Of a DNA stretch of 64,000 nucleotides, positions 22,596-34,334 are shown piece after piece. Position numbers and translations under genes: made by a program. The notes beneath the pieces are model-generated. The model made no database searches and had not been told where the DNA came from. It worked only from the letters and a program-made list of their open reading frames with translations. Location of the stretch: assembly GCF_900104135.1 (NCBI RefSeq), contig NZ_FNIV01000006.1, positions 1-64,000 on the forward strand, given 5' to 3'. This DNA comes from Halomonas shengliensis. GTDB taxonomy: Bacteria > Pseudomonadota > Gammaproteobacteria > Pseudomonadales > Halomonadaceae. The first letter of the stretch is position 1. Each line of letters starts with the position of its first letter.

Positions 22596-22696
22596 GCGCC
22601 AGCAGCGTGTAATTCCCCAACTTGACGCTTTCGGGGTTTCTCGCCATGGTTGAAATGGCGAGTCCCATCAGAAAAGTCCCAAGAACGGGGAATCCC

Positions 22697-23473
22697 ATGA
22701 AACAATCGACCTTCCTGAAACATAGTGTCCTGGCCAGCGCCCTCGCGCTAGGTACCGGCCTGGCCGGCGCCGCCCTGGCCCAGACCCCCACCGTCAACGT
22801 GGTCACCGACCCCAGCTTCGTCCCCTTCGAGATGATGGATACCGAGACCGGCGAAATGGTCGGCTTCGACATGGACATCATCAACGAGCTGGCCGAGCGC
22901 GCCGGCTTCGAGGTCAACCTGACCACCATGGAGTTCAACGGCATCATCCCGGCCGTCCAGACCGGCAGCCAGGAGATCGCCATCGCCGGCGTGACCATCA
23001 CCGAGGAACGCGCCGAGATCGTCGACTTCTCCGACCCCTACTACGACTCGGGCCTGCGCATCATGGTCCGCGCCGACAACGACGAGGTGGAGACCCTCGA
23101 GGACCTCGAGGGGCTGAGCGTGGCCACCAAGATCGGCTCCACCAGCTACGACTTCCTCCAGGAGAACCTCGGCGAGAACGCCGAAATCACCCCCTACCCG
23201 GGCACCTCTGACATGTACATGGCGTTGCTCGGCGGCAACGTCGATGCCGCCTTCTACGACGCGCCCAACGTCGGCTACTTCGCCCAGACCCGCGGCGAGG
23301 GGCGCACCAAGGTGGTAGGGCCGCTCTATGAGGGTCAGCAGTACGGCATCGTCTTCCACCAGGGCAGCGAGTGGGTCGAGCCGGTGAACGAGGCGCTGGC
23401 GGCCATGAAGGAGGATGGCACCTACGACGAGATCTACACGAAGTGGTTCGGCGAGGCGCCCAGCGACGACTGA
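22697..23473 (+). CDS. Polar amino acid ABC transporter, periplasmic binding protein
   Basis: Soluble binding protein of the GlnH/HisJ family, 258 residues. A signal peptide (about 1-28, cleaved after GAALA) precedes the SBP_bac_3 domain, with [26 protein letters not shown], given here in segments: [20 protein letters not shown], and [24 protein letters not shown] precedes the ATG. It is followed by permease and ATPase genes in the standard order. The exact substrate (glutamine, another polar amino acid or a related solute) cannot be told. Confidence 0.93.
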   Translation: MKQSTFLKHSVLASALALGTGLAGAALAQTPTVNVVTDPSFVPFEMMDTETGEMVGFDMDIINELAERAGFEVNLTTMEFNGIIPAVQTGSQEIAIAGVTITEERAEIVDFSDPYYDSGLRIMVRADNDEVETLEDLEGLSVATKIGSTSYDFLQENLGENAEITPYPGTSDMYMALLGGNVDAAFYDAPNVGYFAQTRGEGRTKVVGPLYEGQQYGIVFHQGSEWVEPVNEALAAMKEDGTYDEIYTKWFGEAPSDD

Positions 23474-23521
23474 GGCGACCTCCCGCGCCAGCGTCGCCAT
23501 GCAGGCGACGAGAGTGTCCGC

Positions 23522-23550
23522 GGGGCCGGGCGGCATGACCACCCGGCCCC
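23522..23550 (+). terminator. Intercistronic hairpin between binding-protein and permease genes
   Basis: A 9-bp perfect stem GGGGCCGGG/CCCGGCCCC with an 11-base loop and no T run lies in the 107-base gap. Such hairpins after binding-protein genes commonly stabilise the upstream mRNA and lower permease expression, which fits transporter stoichiometry. Confidence 0.55.
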
Positions 23551-23580
23551 GTGTCGTTCAATGTTCCCGGAGACTCCCTC

Positions 23581-24252
23581 GTGGACGTGACCTTCCAATT
23601 CGACTGGTCGGCCGCCTTCGGCTCGATCCCCCACCTGTTGCCGGGGGTCCCCTGGACCCTGCTGATCTCCTTCGGCGGCCTGGCCATCGGCTTCGTGATC
23701 GGCATCATCTTCGGCCTGATGCGCATCAGCTCGCTCATCTGGCTGCGCCTGCCCGCCGTCTTCTACATCGAGGTGTTCCGCGGCACCCCCATCCTGGTGC
23801 AGGTGCTGTTCATCTTCTATGGCCTGCCGCAGATCCTCGGCGGCCCCATCAACGCCCTGACCGCAGGGATCGCCGCCATCGCCGTCAACTCCGGCGCCTA
23901 CATCTCCGAGGTGGTGCGCGGTGGGGTGCAGTCCATCGAGCGCGGCCAGCGCGAGGCCTCGCTCTCCCTGGGCCTGTCGCGGACCCAGGCCTTCCGCTAC
24001 GTGATCTGGCCCCAGGCCTTCCGGCGCATGATCCCGCCGCTGGGCAACCAGGCGATCATCAGCATCAAGGATACCTCGCTGTTCTCGGTGATCGGCGTCG
24101 GTGAGCTGGTGCGCCAGGGACAGATCTACATCGCCACCACCTTCACCGCCATGGAGGTCTACCTGATGGTGGCGGTGCTCTACCTCGCCATCACCTGGAC
24201 CCTCTCGATCGTGCTGCGCCAGCTCGAACGCCGCGGCCTGGTCGGACAATAA
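23581..24252 (+). CDS. Polar amino acid ABC transporter, permease
   Basis: Inner-membrane permease of the HisM/GlnP family, 223 residues, with about five helices. The domain begins [16 protein letters not shown], and the conserved EAA loop reads [23 protein letters not shown], seen in pieces [14 protein letters not shown] and [17 protein letters not shown]. The start is GTG at 23581 with GGAGA eight bases upstream; an in-frame GTG at 23551 is at the end of the hairpin and has no ribosome site. Only one permease is present, so it probably forms a homodimer. Confidence 0.93.
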   Translation: MDVTFQFDWSAAFGSIPHLLPGVPWTLLISFGGLAIGFVIGIIFGLMRISSLIWLRLPAVFYIEVFRGTPILVQVLFIFYGLPQILGGPINALTAGIAAIAVNSGAYISEVVRGGVQSIERGQREASLSLGLSRTQAFRYVIWPQAFRRMIPPLGNQAIISIKDTSLFSVIGVGELVRQGQIYIATTFTAMEVYLMVAVLYLAITWTLSIVLRQLERRGLVGQ

Positions 24253-24265
24253 GGGGAGCTCACGC

Positions 24266-25033
24266 ATGACACAGAACGAGAACGCGACCGCTCCCATCGT
24301 GCGGATGGAAAAGGTCAACAAGCACTTCGGCAGCCTGCACGTGCTCAAGGAGATCGACCTCGAGGTGATGCCGGGGGAGGTGGTGGTGATCATCGGCGCC
24401 AGCGGCTCGGGCAAGTCGACCCTGATCCGCTGCATCAACGGCCTGGAGGAGTTCCAGTCCGGACACATCGAGGTGGACGGCAACGAACTCACCCCCCACG
24501 GCAAGAGCGGCAAGGCCCTGCAGAAGATCCGCACCGAGGTGGGCATGGTGTTCCAGCAGTTCAACCTCTTCCCCCACTTGAGCGTGCGTGACAACGTCAC
24601 CCTCGCGCCGATGAAGGTGCGCGGCTGGAGCAACGAGGACGCGGTGGAGACCGCGGAACGCCTGCTGGAGCGGGTCGGCATCGCCGACCAGGCCGACAAG
24701 TACCCCACCCAGCTCTCCGGGGGCCAGCAGCAGCGCGTGGCCCTCGCCCGCGCCCTGGCCATGGAGCCGCGCCTGATGCTGTTCGACGAGCCCACCTCGG
24801 CGCTCGACCCGGAGATGATCGGCGAGGTGCTCGACGCCATGCGCGAGCTGGCACGGGAGGGCATGACCATGATCATCGTCACCCACGAGATGGGCTTCGC
24901 CCGCGAGGTGGCCGACCGGGTCATCTACGTCCACAAGGGCGAGATCGCCGAGGAGGCGCCCCCCGAGACGATCTTCGACAGCCCCGCCGACGAACGTACA
25001 CGCAGCTTCCTGTCGCGGGTGCTCAAGCACTGA
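24266..25033 (+). CDS. Polar amino acid ABC transporter, ATP-binding protein
   Basis: ATPase of the GlnQ/HisP family, 255 residues. Walker [10 protein letters not shown] is near residue 44, Q-loop [13 protein letters not shown], signature [15 protein letters not shown], Walker [15 protein letters not shown] and switch histidine VTHEM. AAGGGGAG precedes the ATG. Last gene of the three-gene operon, ended by the strong terminator at 25058-25090. Confidence 0.96.
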   Translation: MTQNENATAPIVRMEKVNKHFGSLHVLKEIDLEVMPGEVVVIIGASGSGKSTLIRCINGLEEFQSGHIEVDGNELTPHGKSGKALQKIRTEVGMVFQQFNLFPHLSVRDNVTLAPMKVRGWSNEDAVETAERLLERVGIADQADKYPTQLSGGQQQRVALARALAMEPRLMLFDEPTSALDPEMIGEVLDAMRELAREGMTMIIVTHEMGFAREVADRVIYVHKGEIAEEAPPETIFDSPADERTRSFLSRVLKH

Positions 25034-25057
25034 GAACAGCCTCATCGGCGCCGAGAA

Positions 25058-25090
25058 GGGCCCTGTCGCGCGGCGACAGGGCCCTTTTTT
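25058..25090 (+). terminator. Rho-independent terminator of the ABC transporter operon
   Basis: A perfect 12-bp stem GGGCCCTGTCGC/GCGACAGGGCCC with a three-base loop is followed by six T residues. It also insulates the DnaA-box region downstream from incoming transcription. Confidence 0.95.
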
Positions 25091-25565
25091 CGCCTGTGGA
25101 AAAGATTGAGGCCGAGACCGCCATGAACCGCCGGAGAGGCTGCCACCGCGGGCCTCGTGGATAACCGGCCCGGTTGTTCACAGCCGCGGGCACAAGCCCG
25201 GTAGCCGGCGGTGGACAAGCGGTGCAGCGACGACGCTGTGGACAAGCGGGCACTCCATCCACAGGCTCTCGACCGGGCGTGCGCAGGCAGTCAGCCGTTT
25301 TCCCAAAGAAGGGTTAACAACGCAAGCCTTTGGTTAACAATGAATAAGGGCGCTTATCCACGGTTTTTGTCCACACTAGTAGTCACAACCACAACAGAAC
25401 TTCTCTCTTTATATATTGGATATTGATTACTAGGAGAACCCGGAAGCGAACGGCTGGGTTCACGGTGTGGAAAACCCTGACGATTACCCACAGGAGGTTT
25501 ATACTGGCGGGCTGATTCCATTCCCCCGACCGAAGAGAGGCGCCGCGGCGCCAACGAGGTGCACC
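25091..25565. other. oriC: Candidate replication origin (oriC) upstream of mnmG
   Basis: This gene-free region is crowded with DnaA boxes. One-mismatch copies of TTATCCACA lie at 25095-25103 (minus), 25156-25164 (minus), 25237-25245 (minus), 25354-25362 (plus), 25367-25375 (plus), 25466-25474 (minus) and 25484-25492 (plus). Two-mismatch copies lie at 25174, 25210 and 25255. Two GGTTAACAA-type motifs (about 25312-25340) and a strikingly AT-rich stretch (about 25380-25435, including TTTATATATTGGATATTGAT) look like a DNA unwinding element. Position next to mnmG matches E. coli oriC. A stable terminator shields it on the left. Confidence 0.75.
25477..25505 (+). promoter_or_regulatory. Likely mnmG (gid) promoter
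   Basis: CTGACG (25477-25482), a 17-base spacer and TATACT (25500-25505) lie at the right edge of the candidate origin. The spacer contains a DnaA box (25484-25492), so DnaA could modulate this promoter. Confidence 0.55.
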
Positions 25566-27469
25566 TTGGATTACCCCGACCGCTTCGACGTCATCGTCAT
25601 CGGCGGCGGCCATGCGGGAACCGAAGCCGCCCTGGCCGCCGCGCGCATGGGCTCCCGGACCCTGCTGCTGACCCACAACATCGAGACCCTGGCCAGATGT
25701 CCTGCAACCCGGCCATCGGTGGCATCGGCAAGAGTCACCTGGTCAAGGAGATCGATGCCCTGGGCGGGGCCATGGGCCTGGCCACCGACCTCGGGGGAAT
25801 CCAGTTCCGGGTGCTCAACGCCCGCAAGGGGCCGGCGGTGCGCGCCACCCGCGCCCAGGCCGACCGTATCCGCTACAAGGCGGCCATCCGCGGCATGCTG
25901 GAGAACCAGCCCAACCTGACGCTCTTCCAGCAGGCGGCCGGCGACCTGATCGTGGAGCAGGACACCGTGCGTGGCGTGGTCACCGAGACCGGTATCCGCT
26001 TCCTCGGCGAGACGGTGGTGCTGTGCACCGGCACCTTCCTCGGCGGGGTGATCCATATCGGCCTGGACAGCAGCCGCGGCGGGCGCGCCGGCGACCCGCC
26101 CTCCAACCGCTTGGCCGAGCGCCTGCGCGCCCTGCCGTTCCGGGTCGACCGCCTCAAGACCGGCACCCCGCCGCGCCTGGATGCCAGGAGCCTGGACTTC
26201 TCGCGGCTCGAGGAGCAACCCGGCGACACCCCCACCCCGGTGATGTCGTTCATGGGACGCCGCGACCAGCACCCGCGCCAGGTCAGCTGCCATATCGCCC
26301 ACACCAACGAGCGCACCCACGAGATCATCCACGCCAACCTCGACCGGTCGCCGATGTACTCGGGAACCATCGAGGGGGTCGGCCCGCGCTACTGCCCCTC
26401 CATCGAGGACAAGGTGCATCGCTTCGCCGACAAGACGAGCCACCAGGTCTTCATCGAGCCGGAGGGCCTCGACACCCACGAGCTCTATCCCAACGGCATC
26501 TCCACCTCGCTGCCCTTCGACGTGCAGCTGCAGGTGGTGCGCTCCATGCAGGGGCTCGAGAACGCCCATATCACTCGCCCGGGCTATGCCATCGAGTACG
26601 ATTTCTTCGACCCCCGCGACCTGCGCCATTCGCTGGAGACGAAGTTCATCGGCAACCTCTACTTCGCCGGCCAGATCAACGGCACCACCGGCTACGAGGA
26701 GGCCGGTGCCCAGGGGCTGCTGGCCGGGCTCAACGCCGCCCGCCGTGCCCAGGGGCTGGAGGCCTGGTACCCCGGCCGCGACGAGGCCTACCTCGGCGTG
26801 CTGGTGGATGACCTGATCACCCTCGGCACCCGGGAGCCCTACCGCATGTTCACCTCGCGGGCCGAGTACCGCCTGCTGCTGCGCGAGGACAATGCCGACC
26901 TGCGCCTCACCGAGCGCGGCCGCGAGCTGGGCCTGGTGGACGATGCCCGCTGGACCGCCTTCAGCGAGAAGCGCGAGGCGATCGAGCGCGAGAGCGCCCG
27001 CCTCAAGGCCAGCTGGGTGCAGCCCGGCAGCGCCGCGGCCGGGGTCATCGCCGAGAAGACCGGCAAGGCCCCGGCCCGCGAGTACAGCCTGATGGACCTG
27101 CTCAAGCGCCCGGAGCTCGGCTATGCCGACGTCGCGGGCCTGCCTGGCCTCGACGGGACGCCGGTCACTGACGCGGCGGTGGCCGAGCAGGTGCAGATCC
27201 AGGCCAAGTACCAGGGCTACATCGACCGCCAGCAGGAGGAGATCGCCAAGCTCAAGCGCCACGAGGCGACCCCGCTGCCGGCCGACCTGGACTATGCCCG
27301 GGTCGACGGGCTCTCCCATGAGATCCGCCAGAAGCTCGCCGAGGCGCGTCCGGAGACCCTGGCCCAGGCCGCACGCATCTCCGGGGTCACCCCGGCGGCG
27401 GTCTCGATCCTGCTGATCCACCTCAAGAAGCGCCGCCTGCTCGACGAGCAGCGGGCGGCCAGCGCATGA
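25566..27469 (+). CDS. mnmG: tRNA uridine-5-carboxymethylaminomethyl modification enzyme MnmG (GidA), apparent frameshift
   Basis: FAD-dependent partner of MnmE in wobble-uridine modification. The likely start is TTG at 25566 (GAGGTG six bases upstream), reading [20 protein letters not shown]. The frame is then broken: at 25691-25692 there are two G residues where family homology ([17 protein letters not shown]) requires three. From [20 protein letters not shown] onward the protein continues in another frame to the normal end at 27469, with all later motifs present (for example [11 protein letters not shown] and the C-terminal helical domain). This is either a real inactivating deletion of one base or a sequencing error in a G run. 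rsmG overlaps the end by four bases. Confidence 0.93.
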
Positions 27470-28116
27470 CGATGGTCGCCGATGCCGTGGCAGAGCGCCT
27501 CGACGCGGGGCTGGCGGGACTGGGCATCGCCGTGGACGCCGAGCAGCGCGGGCGGCTGCTCGCCCTGGTCGGCCTGTTGCACAAGTGGAACCGCGCCTAT
27601 AACCTCACCGCGATACGCTCCCCCGAGGAGATGGTGGCGCGCCACCTGCTCGACAGCGCCGCGGTGCTGCCCCACGTGAGGGGCCCCAGGCTGCTCGACG
27701 TGGGCGCCGGGCCCGGCTTCCCGGGACTGGTGCTGGCGATCCTGGCCCCCGGGCTCGAGGTCACCCTGCTCGACAGCAACGGCAAGAAGGTGCGTTTCCA
27801 GCGCCAGGCGGTGATGGAACTGGGACTTACCAACGTCACCCCCGTGCAGGCGCGCATCGAGGCCTTCGAGGGGCGCTTCGACCAGGTGATCTCGCGGGCC
27901 TTCGCGAGCCTCGGCGACTTCGTCGGCCTGACCCGCGAGCGGGTGGCCGACGGTGGCCAGTGGCTGGCCATGAAGGGCCCCGCGGTGGAGGAGGAGCTCG
28001 CCGGACTGCCCCCCGAGGTGGGCCCGGTGGCCCGCCACGCCCTCGAGGTGCCGTTCGAGGTGGGCACCCGCCTGCTGGTGGTGCTCGAGCGCCGGGCCCC
28101 GGAGCGGGCCCCCTGA
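27466..28116 (+). CDS. rsmG: 16S rRNA (guanine(527)-N7)-methyltransferase RsmG (GidB)
   Basis: SAM-dependent methyltransferase that modifies G527 of 16S rRNA; loss gives low-level streptomycin resistance. It has 216 residues. Motifs: [17 protein letters not shown], the SAM-binding [13 protein letters not shown] and [14 protein letters not shown]. The ATG overlaps the mnmG stop as ATGA, so its translation is probably coupled to mnmG. parA follows after 31 bases. Confidence 0.97.
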   Translation: MTMVADAVAERLDAGLAGLGIAVDAEQRGRLLALVGLLHKWNRAYNLTAIRSPEEMVARHLLDSAAVLPHVRGPRLLDVGAGPGFPGLVLAILAPGLEVTLLDSNGKKVRFQRQAVMELGLTNVTPVQARIEAFEGRFDQVISRAFASLGDFVGLTRERVADGGQWLAMKGPAVEEELAGLPPEVGPVARHALEVPFEVGTRLLVVLERRAPERAP

Positions 28117-28147
28117 CAACCCGCGTTTCCCCGCAACGGAGTTGCCC

Positions 28148-28918
28148 GTGACCAAGATCATCGCCTTGACCAACCAGAAGGGTGGCGTCGGCAAGACCAC
28201 CACCGCGGTCAACCTCGCCGCCAGCCTGGCGGCCCTCGACCGCCGAGTGCTGCTGGTCGACCTCGATCCCCAGGGCCATGCCACCATGGGCAGCGGCGTC
28301 GACAAGCACGAGCTCGACGGCAGCGTGCTCGAGGTGCTGTTGGGGGAGCGCGATGCCGCCGGGGTGATCCTCGACTGCCCCGAGGCCGGCTATGCGCTGC
28401 TGCCGGGCAATGGTGACCTGACCGCCGCCGAGGTGGCGCTGCTGGATCGCGAGGCGGGGCGCGAGCGCTGCCTGGACGACGCCCTGGCGGTGGTCGCCGG
28501 CGAATACGACGTGGTGCTGATCGACTGCCCGCCCTCGCTCAACATGCTCACGGTCAACGGCCTGACCGCCGCCCACGGGGTGCTGATCCCGCTGCAGTGC
28601 GAGTTCTATGCCCTGGAAGGGCTCTCGGCGCTGCTCGATACCGTGGAGCAGATCAAGGACAGCGTGAACCCGGAGCTGGAGATCTACGGCATCCTGCGCA
28701 CCATGTTCGATGCCCGCAACAGCCTGACCCGGGACGTCACCAAGCAGCTGCGCGACTACTTCGGCGATACCCTGCTCAAGGCCACCATCCCGCGCAACGT
28801 GCGGGTGGCCGAGGCGCCCAGCCACGGCCTGCCGGTCACCAAGTACGCGCGCTTCTCGCGCGGCAGCCAGGCCCACCGGGTGCTGGCCAAGGAACTGATT
28901 CGGCGCCTGTCGCTGTAG
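28148..28918 (+). CDS. parA: Chromosome partitioning ATPase ParA (Soj)
   Basis: Deviant Walker-type ATPase that positions ParB-bound origins on the nucleoid. It has 256 residues. P-loop KGGVGKTT is at residues 11-18, DLDPQGHATMG follows, and switch II region LIDCPPSLNMLTVN. The start is GTG at 28148 with GGAG six bases upstream; an in-frame TTG at 28142 overlaps the ribosome site. It forms an operon with parB. Confidence 0.97.
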   Translation: MTKIIALTNQKGGVGKTTTAVNLAASLAALDRRVLLVDLDPQGHATMGSGVDKHELDGSVLEVLLGERDAAGVILDCPEAGYALLPGNGDLTAAEVALLDREAGRERCLDDALAVVAGEYDVVLIDCPPSLNMLTVNGLTAAHGVLIPLQCEFYALEGLSALLDTVEQIKDSVNPELEIYGILRTMFDARNSLTRDVTKQLRDYFGDTLLKATIPRNVRVAEAPSHGLPVTKYARFSRGSQAHRVLAKELIRRLSL

Positions 28919-28955
28919 TCGCCCGATACGACGCAACCGTGATGAGGGAATGTCG

Positions 28956-29882
28956 ATGACGCGTAAACGCGCCCTGGGACGCGGCCTGGATGCCCTGATC
29001 GGCTCCGGCGCTCGCCGCCGCGAGAGCCTGGACCTGCCCGAGGTCCCCCTGGAGGAGACGGCGGACGACACGGCGCCTGCTCCGGCCGCCGAGCCCGCCG
29101 CCGGCGAGCGCCTGGAGCGCCTGCCCCTGGGGCAGCTCTCCCGCGGCAAGTACCAGCCGCGTCGCGACATCCAGCCCGAGGCCCTCGAGGAACTGGCCGA
29201 CTCCATCCGCGCCCAGGGGGTGATGCAGCCCATCGTGGTGCGCCCGGTGGGCGAGGAACGCTACGAGATCATCGCCGGCGAACGCCGCTGGCGGGCCGCC
29301 CAGCTCGCCGAGCTGGACGTGATTCCGGCGGTGATCCGCGAGGTCAGCGACGAGGTGGCCCTGGCCCTGGCGCTGATCGAGAACATCCAGCGCGAGAACC
29401 TCAACCCCATGGAGGAGGCGCTGGCCCTCAAGCGGTTGCTGGAGGAGTTCGAGCTGACCCAGCAGCAGGTGGCCGACGCGGTGGGCAAGTCCCGCGCCCA
29501 GGTCGCCAACCTGCTGCGGCTGATGGCGCTGGATCCGGAGGTGCAGACCCTGCTCGAGCGCGGCGACCTCGACATGGGCCATGCCCGCGCCCTGCTGGCG
29601 CTCTCTGCGGTCAAGCAGCGCCAGGCCGCCCACGAGGTGGTCAACCGCGACCTCACCGTGCGGGCCACCGAGGCGCTGGTGAAGCGCCTCCAGGAGGGCG
29701 CCCCGGTGCCGGCGGCCAAGGCGGTCGCCGCGAGCCCCGACGTGGCCCGGCTGGAGACCCGGCTCGGCGAGCTGCTCGGCGCGCCGGTGAAGATCCAGCA
29801 TGGCCGCGGCGGCAAGGGGCGGGTCACCATTCGCTATGCCAGCCTCGACGAGCTCGACGGCATCCTCGAGCACATCCGCTAG
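28956..29882 (+). CDS. parB: Chromosome partitioning protein ParB (Spo0J)
   Basis: CTP-dependent DNA clamp that loads at parS and spreads along DNA. It has 308 residues. MTRKRALGRGLDALIG is the ParA-interacting N-terminus. The CTPase motifs GERRWRA and ENIQRENLNPMEEA and a helix-turn-helix around LTQQQVADAVGKSRAQVANLLR are all present. The start at 28956 has AGGGA six bases upstream; the ATG six bases earlier overlaps that site. Its targets are presumably the parS sites at 520, 3025 and 3655, about 25 kb away. Confidence 0.97.
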   Translation: MTRKRALGRGLDALIGSGARRRESLDLPEVPLEETADDTAPAPAAEPAAGERLERLPLGQLSRGKYQPRRDIQPEALEELADSIRAQGVMQPIVVRPVGEERYEIIAGERRWRAAQLAELDVIPAVIREVSDEVALALALIENIQRENLNPMEEALALKRLLEEFELTQQQVADAVGKSRAQVANLLRLMALDPEVQTLLERGDLDMGHARALLALSAVKQRQAAHEVVNRDLTVRATEALVKRLQEGAPVPAAKAVAASPDVARLETRLGELLGAPVKIQHGRGGKGRVTIRYASLDELDGILEHIR

Positions 29883-29974
29883 GCCATGTGCACCGCTGGC
29901 GCAAGTCTGTCGACAATTTCTGCACCTTTGGTCGAAACGTGACCGAAAATCGTACGCGAAGCGGCCCGCTTCAG

Positions 29975-30003
29975 TTGATGCCCCGGGGGGGCTTCCCTAT
30001 AAT
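29975..30003 (+). promoter_or_regulatory. Sigma-70 promoter of the atp operon
   Basis: TTGATG (29975-29980), a 17-base spacer and a consensus TATAAT (29998-30003) lie about 60 bases before atpI. This is the best promoter sequence in the window and fits a highly expressed operon. Confidence 0.85.
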
Positions 30004-30063
30004 CCGCGGTGGTTTAGGCTGCGGGCCAGGGCTGGGCGCGTGGCGAGCCGGGAGGAAGACCGC

Positions 30064-31303
<1,240 letters not shown>

Positions 31304-31317
31304 AGTCGATTCCCTTG

Positions 31318-31607
<290 letters not shown>

Positions 31608-31683
31608 TGATTGACAGCACCGAGCGCGCCGCGCTCGGTTTGCTTGTTTCCGGTTGCCACGAACCTGTCAGAGGTACCGCCCC

Positions 31684-32154
31684 GTGAATATCAACATGAC
31701 GCTGATCGGGCAGACGATCGCCTTCGCGATCTTTGTCTGGTTCTGCATAAAGTACGTGTGGCCGCCGATCAGCAACGCGCTCCACGAGCGCCAGAAGAAG
31801 ATTGCTGACGGCCTGGATGCGGCCAGCCGTGCCTCGCGCGATCTCGAGCTCGCCCAGGAGCGTGCCGAGCAGACACTGCGCGAGAGCAAGGAGCAGGCTT
31901 CACAGATCCTCGAGCAGGCCAACAAGCGCTCCTCCCAGATGATCGAGGAGGCCCGCGAGCAGGCCCGTGCCGAAGGCGAGCGCATCGTCGCGTCCGCCCG
32001 CGCCGAGGTCGAGCAGGAAGTCAATCGTGCCAAGGACGAGCTGCGCGCCCAGGTGTCCCGCCTGGCGGTCACCGGCGCCGAGCGGGTCCTGGAAGCCTCC
32101 ATCGATGAGAAGGCCCATCGCAAGCTGCTCGACGAGCTTGCCGCCGAACTGTGA
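31684..32154 (+). CDS. atpF: F1Fo ATP synthase subunit b
   Basis: Peripheral stalk subunit: one N-terminal membrane helix ([19 protein letters not shown], about 8-27) followed by a long charged coiled coil to residue 156. The start is GTG at 31684 (NINMTLIGQ matches E. coli NLNATILGQ) with AGAGGT eight bases upstream. The length equals that of E. coli. Confidence 0.97.
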   Translation: MNINMTLIGQTIAFAIFVWFCIKYVWPPISNALHERQKKIADGLDAASRASRDLELAQERAEQTLRESKEQASQILEQANKRSSQMIEEAREQARAEGERIVASARAEVEQEVNRAKDELRAQVSRLAVTGAERVLEASIDEKAHRKLLDELAAEL

Positions 32155-32165
32155 GGAGGTGATCC

Positions 32166-32702
32166 ATGGCGGAACTGTCTACCGTCGCTAGGCCCTATGC
32201 CAAGGCGGCGTTCGAGTACGCACGCGATCACCAGACGCTGGATTCCTGGTCCGACTGGCTGAGCAAGCTGGCCATGGTGGTAATCAGCCGCGAGGCGCTC
32301 AAGCTGCTCTCCAGCCCCAAGCTCGACAACGAGCGCAAGGTGGCGCTGGTGACCGAGCTGGCGGAGGTCGACCTCGATGAGGCCGCCTCCCGTTTCCTCG
32401 CCTCCCTGGGCGAGAAGGGGCGCCTGGCGGCGCTGGCCGCCATCCGCGAACAGTTCGAGACGCTGCGCGCCGACCACGAGAAGCGGGTCGACGTCACCGT
32501 GGTGTCGGCCTACAAGCTCACCAAGGCCCAGCAGGACAAGCTCGCCGGCGCGCTCAAGAAGCGCCTGAATCGCGAAATCTCCATTACCACTCAGGTGGAT
32601 CCCGAGCTTCTCGGCGGTGTCATCCTGCGTGCCGGCGATACCGTCATCGACGGGTCGGTGCGTGGTCGACTCAACCGCCTCTCCGAAGCGCTAACCGCCT
32701 GA
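32166..32702 (+). CDS. atpH: F1Fo ATP synthase subunit delta
   Basis: Joins the peripheral stalk to the top of F1. It has 178 residues. It begins [19 protein letters not shown], the typical N-terminal domain, and ends with the conserved [20 protein letters not shown] segment. It starts 11 bases after atpF with GGAGGTGATCC upstream. Confidence 0.97.
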   Translation: MAELSTVARPYAKAAFEYARDHQTLDSWSDWLSKLAMVVISREALKLLSSPKLDNERKVALVTELAEVDLDEAASRFLASLGEKGRLAALAAIREQFETLRADHEKRVDVTVVSAYKLTKAQQDKLAGALKKRLNREISITTQVDPELLGGVILRAGDTVIDGSVRGRLNRLSEALTA

Positions 32703-32718
32703 GTCTGAGGGACATGGC

Positions 32719-34263
32719 ATGCAGCAACTGAATCCTTCCGAGATCAGCGACATCATCAAGCAGCGTATCGAGAAGCTTGACGTCGCATCCGAAGCCCGCA
32801 ACCAGGGCACCATCGTCAGCGTCTCCGACGGCATCGTGAAGATTCACGGCCTGGAAGAGGCGATGTTCGGTGAGATGATCGAATTCCCCGGCGGCATCTA
32901 CGGCATGGTGCTCAACCTCGAGCGTGACTCCGTGGGCGCCGTGGTGCTGGGCGACTACCTGCAGCTCGAAGAGGGCATGACCGCCCAGTGCACCGGCCGC
33001 ATCCTCGAGGTGCCGGTGGGTCCCGAGCTCAAGGGTCGCGTGGTGGATGCCCTGGGCAACCCCATCGACGGCAAGGGCGACCTCAACGCCAAGCTGACCG
33101 ACGCGGTGGAGAAGGTCGCCCCGGGCGTCATCACCCGCCAGTCGGTGGACCAGCCGATCCAGACCGGCTTCAAGTCCATCGATGCCATGGTGCCGATCGG
33201 CCGCGGCCAGCGTGAGCTGATCATCGGCGACCGCCAGATCGGCAAGTCGGCCATCGCCGTCGACGCCATCATCAACCAGAAGGGCAAGGGCGTCACCTGC
33301 ATCTACGTCGCCATCGGCCAGAAGCAGTCGACCATCGCCAGCGTGGTGCGCAAGCTCGAGGAGCATGGCGCCATGGAGCACACCATCGTGGTCGCCGCCG
33401 GCGCCGCCGACCCGGCCCCGATGCAGTTCCTGGCTCCCTACGCCGGCTGCACCATGGGCGAGTACTTCCGCGACCGCGGCGAGGATGCCCTGATCGTCTA
33501 TGACGACCTCACCAAGCAGGCCTGGGCCTACCGCCAGGTCTCCCTGCTGCTGCGTCGTCCGCCGGGCCGCGAAGCCTACCCGGGTGACGTCTTCTACCTG
33601 CACTCCCGCCTGCTCGAGCGTGCCGCCCGCGTCAACGCTGATTACGTTGAGAAGTTCACCAACGGTGAAGTGAAGGGCAAGACCGGCTCGCTGACCGCAC
33701 TGCCGATCATCGAGACCCAGGGCGGCGACGTCTCGGCGTTCGTGCCGACCAACGTGATCTCCATCACCGACGGCCAGATCTTCCTCGAGACCGACCTGTT
33801 CAACTCGGGCATCCGTCCGGCCATCAACGCCGGCCTATCGGTCTCCCGTGTCGGCGGCTCGGCCCAGACCAAGGTGATTAAGAAGCTCGGCGGCGGCGTG
33901 CGTCTGGCCCTGGCCCAGTACCGCGAGCTGGCGGCCTTCTCGCAGTTCGCCTCCGACCTCGACGAGGCGACCCGCAAGCAGCTGGAGCACGGTCAGCGCG
34001 TCACCGAGCTGATGAAGCAGAAGCAGTACACGCCGCTCTCCGTGGCCGAGATGGCGCTCACCCTGTACGCCGCCAACGAGGGCTTCCTCGATGACGTCGA
34101 CGTCAGCAAGGTGCTGGACTTCGAGCGTGCCCTGCACGACTTCATGAAGGCCGAGTACGCCGAGCTGCTCGACAAGATCAACGAGTCCGGCGACTACAAC
34201 GACGAGATCCAGGCTGGCCTCAAAGAGGGTCTCGAGAAGTTCAAGGCCACTCAGAGCTGGTAA
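32719..34263 (+). CDS. atpA: F1Fo ATP synthase subunit alpha
   Basis: Non-catalytic nucleotide-binding F1 subunit, 514 residues. The P-loop reads GDRQIGKSA, near residue 169, with isoleucine where GDRQTGKT is common. [13 protein letters not shown] and the arginine-finger region [11 protein letters not shown] are intact. Standard length and ends. Confidence 0.98.
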   Translation: MQQLNPSEISDIIKQRIEKLDVASEARNQGTIVSVSDGIVKIHGLEEAMFGEMIEFPGGIYGMVLNLERDSVGAVVLGDYLQLEEGMTAQCTGRILEVPVGPELKGRVVDALGNPIDGKGDLNAKLTDAVEKVAPGVITRQSVDQPIQTGFKSIDAMVPIGRGQRELIIGDRQIGKSAIAVDAIINQKGKGVTCIYVAIGQKQSTIASVVRKLEEHGAMEHTIVVAAGAADPAPMQFLAPYAGCTMGEYFRDRGEDALIVYDDLTKQAWAYRQVSLLLRRPPGREAYPGDVFYLHSRLLERAARVNADYVEKFTNGEVKGKTGSLTALPIIETQGGDVSAFVPTNVISITDGQIFLETDLFNSGIRPAINAGLSVSRVGGSAQTKVIKKLGGGVRLALAQYRELAAFSQFASDLDEATRKQLEHGQRVTELMKQKQYTPLSVAEMALTLYAANEGFLDDVDVSKVLDFERALHDFMKAEYAELLDKINESGDYNDEIQAGLKEGLEKFKATQSW

Positions 34264-34270
34264 TTCCCAC

Positions 34271-34295
34271 GGCCCGCCCCGCCACGGGGCGGGCC
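34271..34295 (+). other. Hairpin between atpA and atpG
   Basis: A perfect 11-bp stem GGCCCGCCCCG/CGGGGCGGGCC with a three-base loop and no T run starts eight bases after the atpA stop. It probably protects atpA mRNA or lowers read-through, matching the 3:1 alpha:gamma stoichiometry. Confidence 0.6.
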
Positions 34296-34334
34296 CAGGA
34301 GCATTCTGAGGGGCCACGAACGGAGTAGATCGCT

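Noticed and set aside
25467..25565. In-frame ATG start for mnmG at 25467
   Set aside because: The added residues are unlike any MnmG N-terminus and overlap the promoter and DnaA boxes; TTG at 25566 has a ribosome site and matches the family start.
27668..27685. CCCCACGTGAGGGG in rsmG as a further parS site
   Set aside because: It shares only the central CACGTG with parS; the flanking TTT/AAA bases are missing.
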